In this document: positions 5,366 through 7,385 of the stretch, piece by piece
Layout of the letters: every line of letters begins with the position of its first letter
How positions within the stretch are numbered: the first letter of the stretch is position 1
From: ZLKRG08 sp964654815
Lineage (GTDB): Bacteria; Actinomycetota; Actinomycetes; Nanopelagicales; Nanopelagicaceae
Direction: 5' to 3'
Assembly: GCA_964654815.1 (NCBI GenBank)
Contig: CAZZLH010000044.1
Coordinates: 1 to 7,385 of the forward strand
Length of the DNA: 7,385 nt
Made by a program: the position numbers and the translations under genes
The notes under the pieces: model-generated
What the model was told of the DNA's origin: nothing
Databases searched by the model: none
What the model saw: only the letters and a program-made list of their open reading frames with translations

Positions 5366-6919
5366 TCAACTGAACACATCGAAATCCATGCTGGCCACCA
5401 CCGGCTTGGGCGGTGCTGCGCCGTAGCTGTTTGTCCTGGTCATGCGGTTATATTCGCCACCCCCCAGCATCAGGTAGCCGAACGAGTCGCCAATGTGCGA
5501 GTGCTCGTTCTTGTTGGGCGCATCGCGGAACCGCTCCTGGCCGGCACCGATGGCCACGCGCTTGAAGTGATAGCCGCCGCCCAGGGCTTTGCGCAAGAGC
5601 TTGCAGTCGCGGTTGATGATCAGCCCAGGCTTGCCGTTGATCAGCCGCTGCATGGGCGCTGCAGCTGCTTCCCGGCGCACCTTGAAGTCGTTGCTGGCTG
5701 TCGGCTGCGCTCGCAGGCCCAAGGTGCGCAGGTGATCGAAAGCGGTGACTTCGTAGATTGCGTCACGCTGCATACCGGCGGGATCGCCCCAGACCATGAT
5801 TTGGTGATTGGGGAAGCGCTGATTCAATTCGGCCAGCAGCTGGCTGCCGAAGCGCTCAAGACCCATGTCGAAGGTGACGATCTCATGGTGGATCAGCCAG
5901 CGACCGTTGGGCAGGCGCTGGCCGATGGTAGCCGCCGGCGTCAGACCGAAGTCAAGGCCGACCTGGATCGGCACACCTGGCTCGATCTCGGTGTCGCCTG
6001 ACATGGTGGTGTCGTCGTACTCGGGCCAGACCGGGCGACCTTCTTGGACGTAGGTGTACAGGCCACCGGCATAGCAGCGAATCCAATCGAAGTTTTTACC
6101 CAGCAGCATCTGCTGGTAGTAGCCGGCAGGCAGGTTGTTGGTGTTTTCAGCCTTGGGGTTGATCTTCCACCAGCGGCTGCCTGCAAAGACGTGGTCATTG
6201 GCCTCGGGGTTCTCTGGCAGGTCGGCTGCATCCACCTCAAGCACGCCGCCTGGTTGCTGCCAAAACTTCCAGGCATACGGCCCGGTCATCTTTTCCTTCA
6301 GGTGCATGTTAGCCCACCAGTGGTCGGAATCAGGCGGGTTGGTATCCATCCAGATGCCGTGCCAGGTAGCACCACCGTCGCGCTTGGTTGGGTAGCGACC
6401 GACCCGGTGAGTCAGGCCATCGATGACTGCCTTGGGGAGCTCACGCGCTTCATTGACCCAGGCACCCGTCAGTTCCAGGGAAAGCAGCTTTCTGACGTCC
6501 TTGGGCTGGTCGAGCGCCAGAAAGATGACTTCCATGTCGATGCCTGCAGCGTCACCTCGAGCTGGTAGCCGGATGTGATGGGTGATCGGCGGTGTCCACA
6601 GCATCGGGCCGAAGGTGGCCTCGGGGAAGAGCTCAAGCCAGGTCTTGATCGTGGTGGTCTTCAGCATGGGGTAGCTGTTTCTCACTACCGCCCAGCGGCT
6701 GTACCTCACATTGTCGATCGGGGAGGGCTTTTGCTTGATCGCTTTCAAGAAGATCTTGGCAGCGCAGGCATACGATTTCCCCGACCCCACCGGCCCCATT
6801 AGGCCTTGTACAAAGGCATTTGACTTGATGAAGTCGTACACCACCGGGCTCTCGGAGAAGTCCAGGTGCAGACCCGCCGAGCTCACTGCCTTGTCGCTTT
6901 GTTCTTTCGTTCTTGCCAC
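5366..6919 (-). CDS. Terminase large subunit (packaging ATPase and nuclease)
   Basis: A 517-residue protein with both expected domains. It pumps DNA through the portal and cuts the concatemer. ATPase: Walker A GPVGSGKS (42-49); a Walker B region LTGAWVNEARE (150-160), where Glu157 is the likely catalytic acid and Asn takes the usual Asp place; and a probable coupling motif, MDTNPPDSDHWW (191-202). Nuclease: RNase H-like acids Asp323 in GLDFGLTP, Asp379 in VWGDPAG, and Asp478 in HSHIGDSFGYLML. Length and spacing are normal, so the protein looks active. The start is GTG (cac at 6917-6919) with GGAGG 4 bases upstream. A 15-base gap separates it from the secreted-protein gene. It is not close to T7 gp19 and looks instead like the terminases of BPP-1-type podoviruses. 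Confidence 0.95.
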   Translation of the reverse strand: MARTKEQSDKAVSSAGLHLDFSESPVVYDFIKSNAFVQGLMGPVGSGKSYACAAKIFLKAIKQKPSPIDNVRYSRWAVVRNSYPMLKTTTIKTWLELFPEATFGPMLWTPPITHHIRLPARGDAAGIDMEVIFLALDQPKDVRKLLSLELTGAWVNEARELPKAVIDGLTHRVGRYPTKRDGGATWHGIWMDTNPPDSDHWWANMHLKEKMTGPYAWKFWQQPGGVLEVDAADLPENPEANDHVFAGSRWWKINPKAENTNNLPAGYYQQMLLGKNFDWIRCYAGGLYTYVQEGRPVWPEYDDTTMSGDTEIEPGVPIQVGLDFGLTPAATIGQRLPNGRWLIHHEIVTFDMGLERFGSQLLAELNQRFPNHQIMVWGDPAGMQRDAIYEVTAFDHLRTLGLRAQPTASNDFKVRREAAAAPMQRLINGKPGLIINRDCKLLRKALGGGYHFKRVAIGAGQERFRDAPNKNEHSHIGDSFGYLMLGGGEYNRMTRTNSYGAAPPKPVVASMDFDVFS

Positions 6920-6923
6920 GTTT

Positions 6924-6928
6924 CCTCC
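6924..6928 (-). promoter_or_regulatory. Ribosome binding site that sets the GTG start of the large terminase
   Basis: GGAGG on the minus strand, 4 bases before the GTG at 6919, inside the 15-base gap after the secreted-protein gene. It supports initiation at a non-ATG codon. Confidence 0.8.
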
Positions 6929-6934
6929 AGAGGC

Positions 6935-7246
6935 TCATTCCGACTTGCTTTGAAAATGCTTGTATTCAAAAACGTGGTTGCGAAACAACCCATCTCTGAA
7001 CTCGATATGCACCCGGTCATTCATCAAGCGCCAGCAGCCGTAGTGCGCATCACCCTTGGGCGATACGCTGTACATCATGTCCAGGCCTTTGCACCAATCC
7101 GGCCTTTCATTGGTCAGGACAAAATCCCAGCCGTGCTCGTTGCGCCAGATTCGATAGCCATCCTTGATCGTTGGGCCATCGTCCAGGCGCAGACCCGCAC
7201 TGGCCGACCCGGCGACCAGGCACAGCAGCAGAAAGATTTTCTTCAT
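6935..7246 (-). CDS. Small secreted protein with signal peptide, unknown function
   Basis: A 103-residue protein. MKKIFLLLCLVAGSASA (1-17) is a clear Sec signal peptide: two Lys, a hydrophobic core, and an Ala-x-Ala cleavage site before Gly18. Cys9 lies in the core without a proper lipobox, so a lipoprotein is unlikely. The mature part of about 86 residues has two Cys (52 in DWCKG, 71 in HYGCWRL), which could form a disulfide in the periplasm, and a pattern GCWRLMNDRVHIEFRDG (70-86) rich in aromatic and charged residues. I have seen small exported Gly-Cys-Trp proteins encoded in phages and prophages, but none with a function I can cite. The ATG overlaps the stop of the small-terminase gene (ATGA, 7243-7246), with GGGGGA upstream. 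Acting on the host envelope, for example in lysis or superinfection exclusion, is only conjecture. Confidence 0.8.
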   Translation of the reverse strand: MKKIFLLLCLVAGSASAGLRLDDGPTIKDGYRIWRNEHGWDFVLTNERPDWCKGLDMMYSVSPKGDAHYGCWRLMNDRVHIEFRDGLFRNHVFEYKHFQSKSE

Positions 7247-7385
7247 TGTTCCCCCGTTGGTGGTGCGACCACGTTCACATCGATCACAGACGGCTTGTCA
7301 TTCTCATCCGGGTTATCCAGCAGTCCAGACGCCTTGGCCAGTAACCGTAGCACACCGACCTTGTCGTACAGCTCGATGTCCAAGA
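7243..7385 (-). CDS. Probable terminase small subunit, C-terminal fragment
   Basis: The last 46 residues of a gene whose start lies beyond the high-coordinate end of the window. It reads LDIELYDKVGVLRLLAKASG, then LLDNPDENDKPSVIDVNVVA and PPTGEQ. A helix with Tyr-Asp-Lys-x-x-x-Leu-x-x-Leu-(Ala/Gly)-Lys-x-x-Gly-Leu followed by a short beta-like Val-Asp-Val-Asn-Val-Val end is typical of small terminase C-termini. In those proteins the helix belongs to the oligomer core and the tail contacts the large subunit. Its place just upstream of the large terminase gene, with one small gene between, supports this. The DNA-binding N-terminus is not in the window, so the call cannot be confirmed here. Its TGA overlaps the next ATG as ATGA. 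Confidence 0.7.
   Translation of the reverse strand, partial: LDIELYDKVGVLRLLAKASGLLDNPDENDKPSVIDVNVVAPPTGEQ

Noticed and set aside
5304..5369. Sigma-70 promoter in the terminase to cupin-like gap (TTGATA, TAGAAT)
   Set aside because: The two boxes are about 40 bases apart and neither has a partner at 16-18 bases.
1..7385. Diversity-generating retroelement, as in phage BPP-1
   Set aside because: The gene set recalls that phage group, but no reverse transcriptase, template/variable repeat or receptor-binding gene is in this window.

Overview
The window is a continuous stretch of a tailed-phage genome, or of a prophage, covering its DNA-packaging and head-assembly genes. All supported genes lie on the minus strand, so transcription runs from high to low coordinates. 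Portal, scaffold, small head protein and coat-protein start look like the short-tailed (podovirus) group with a T7-type connector, the group that includes Bordetella phage BPP-1. The GC-rich coding, strong AGGAGG-like ribosome sites and portal/terminase sequence style suggest a proteobacterial host, perhaps Pseudomonas or a relative. The host itself is inference.

Layout in transcription order: the 3' end of a probable small terminase gene (7385-7243); a small secreted Cys-containing protein (7246-6935); the large terminase, starting at GTG (6919-5366); a 62-base gap holding a perfect 12-base palindrome; a cupin-like protein (5303-4830); two Ala/Gln-rich coiled-coil proteins, the first with a hydrophobic N-terminus like small T7 internal-core proteins (4857-4408, 4408-3728); three very small proteins, one of the DUF6496 type (3728-3567, 3570-3412, 3415-3236); the portal (3234-1627); a 108-residue conserved phage protein (1627-1301); a Bbp19-like head protein (1304-1041); the scaffold (1044-280); a 211-base interval that may hide a short TTG-started gene (234-94); and the first 22 codons of the major capsid protein (68-1).

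Most neighbours overlap by 1, 4 or 28 bases or are separated by 1 base, so the set reads as one translationally coupled operon. Terminase subunits and portal would form the packaging motor. Scaffold and coat build the procapsid around the portal. The small proteins between terminase and portal are candidates for virion-internal, ejection or assembly roles, but none has a function readable from sequence. I found no tRNA, CRISPR array, insertion sequence, integrase, retroelement or clear rho-independent terminator. The main points for a second look are the hidden short ORF before the capsid gene, the block of small genes between terminase and portal, the secreted protein inside the terminase cassette, and the cupin-like protein.
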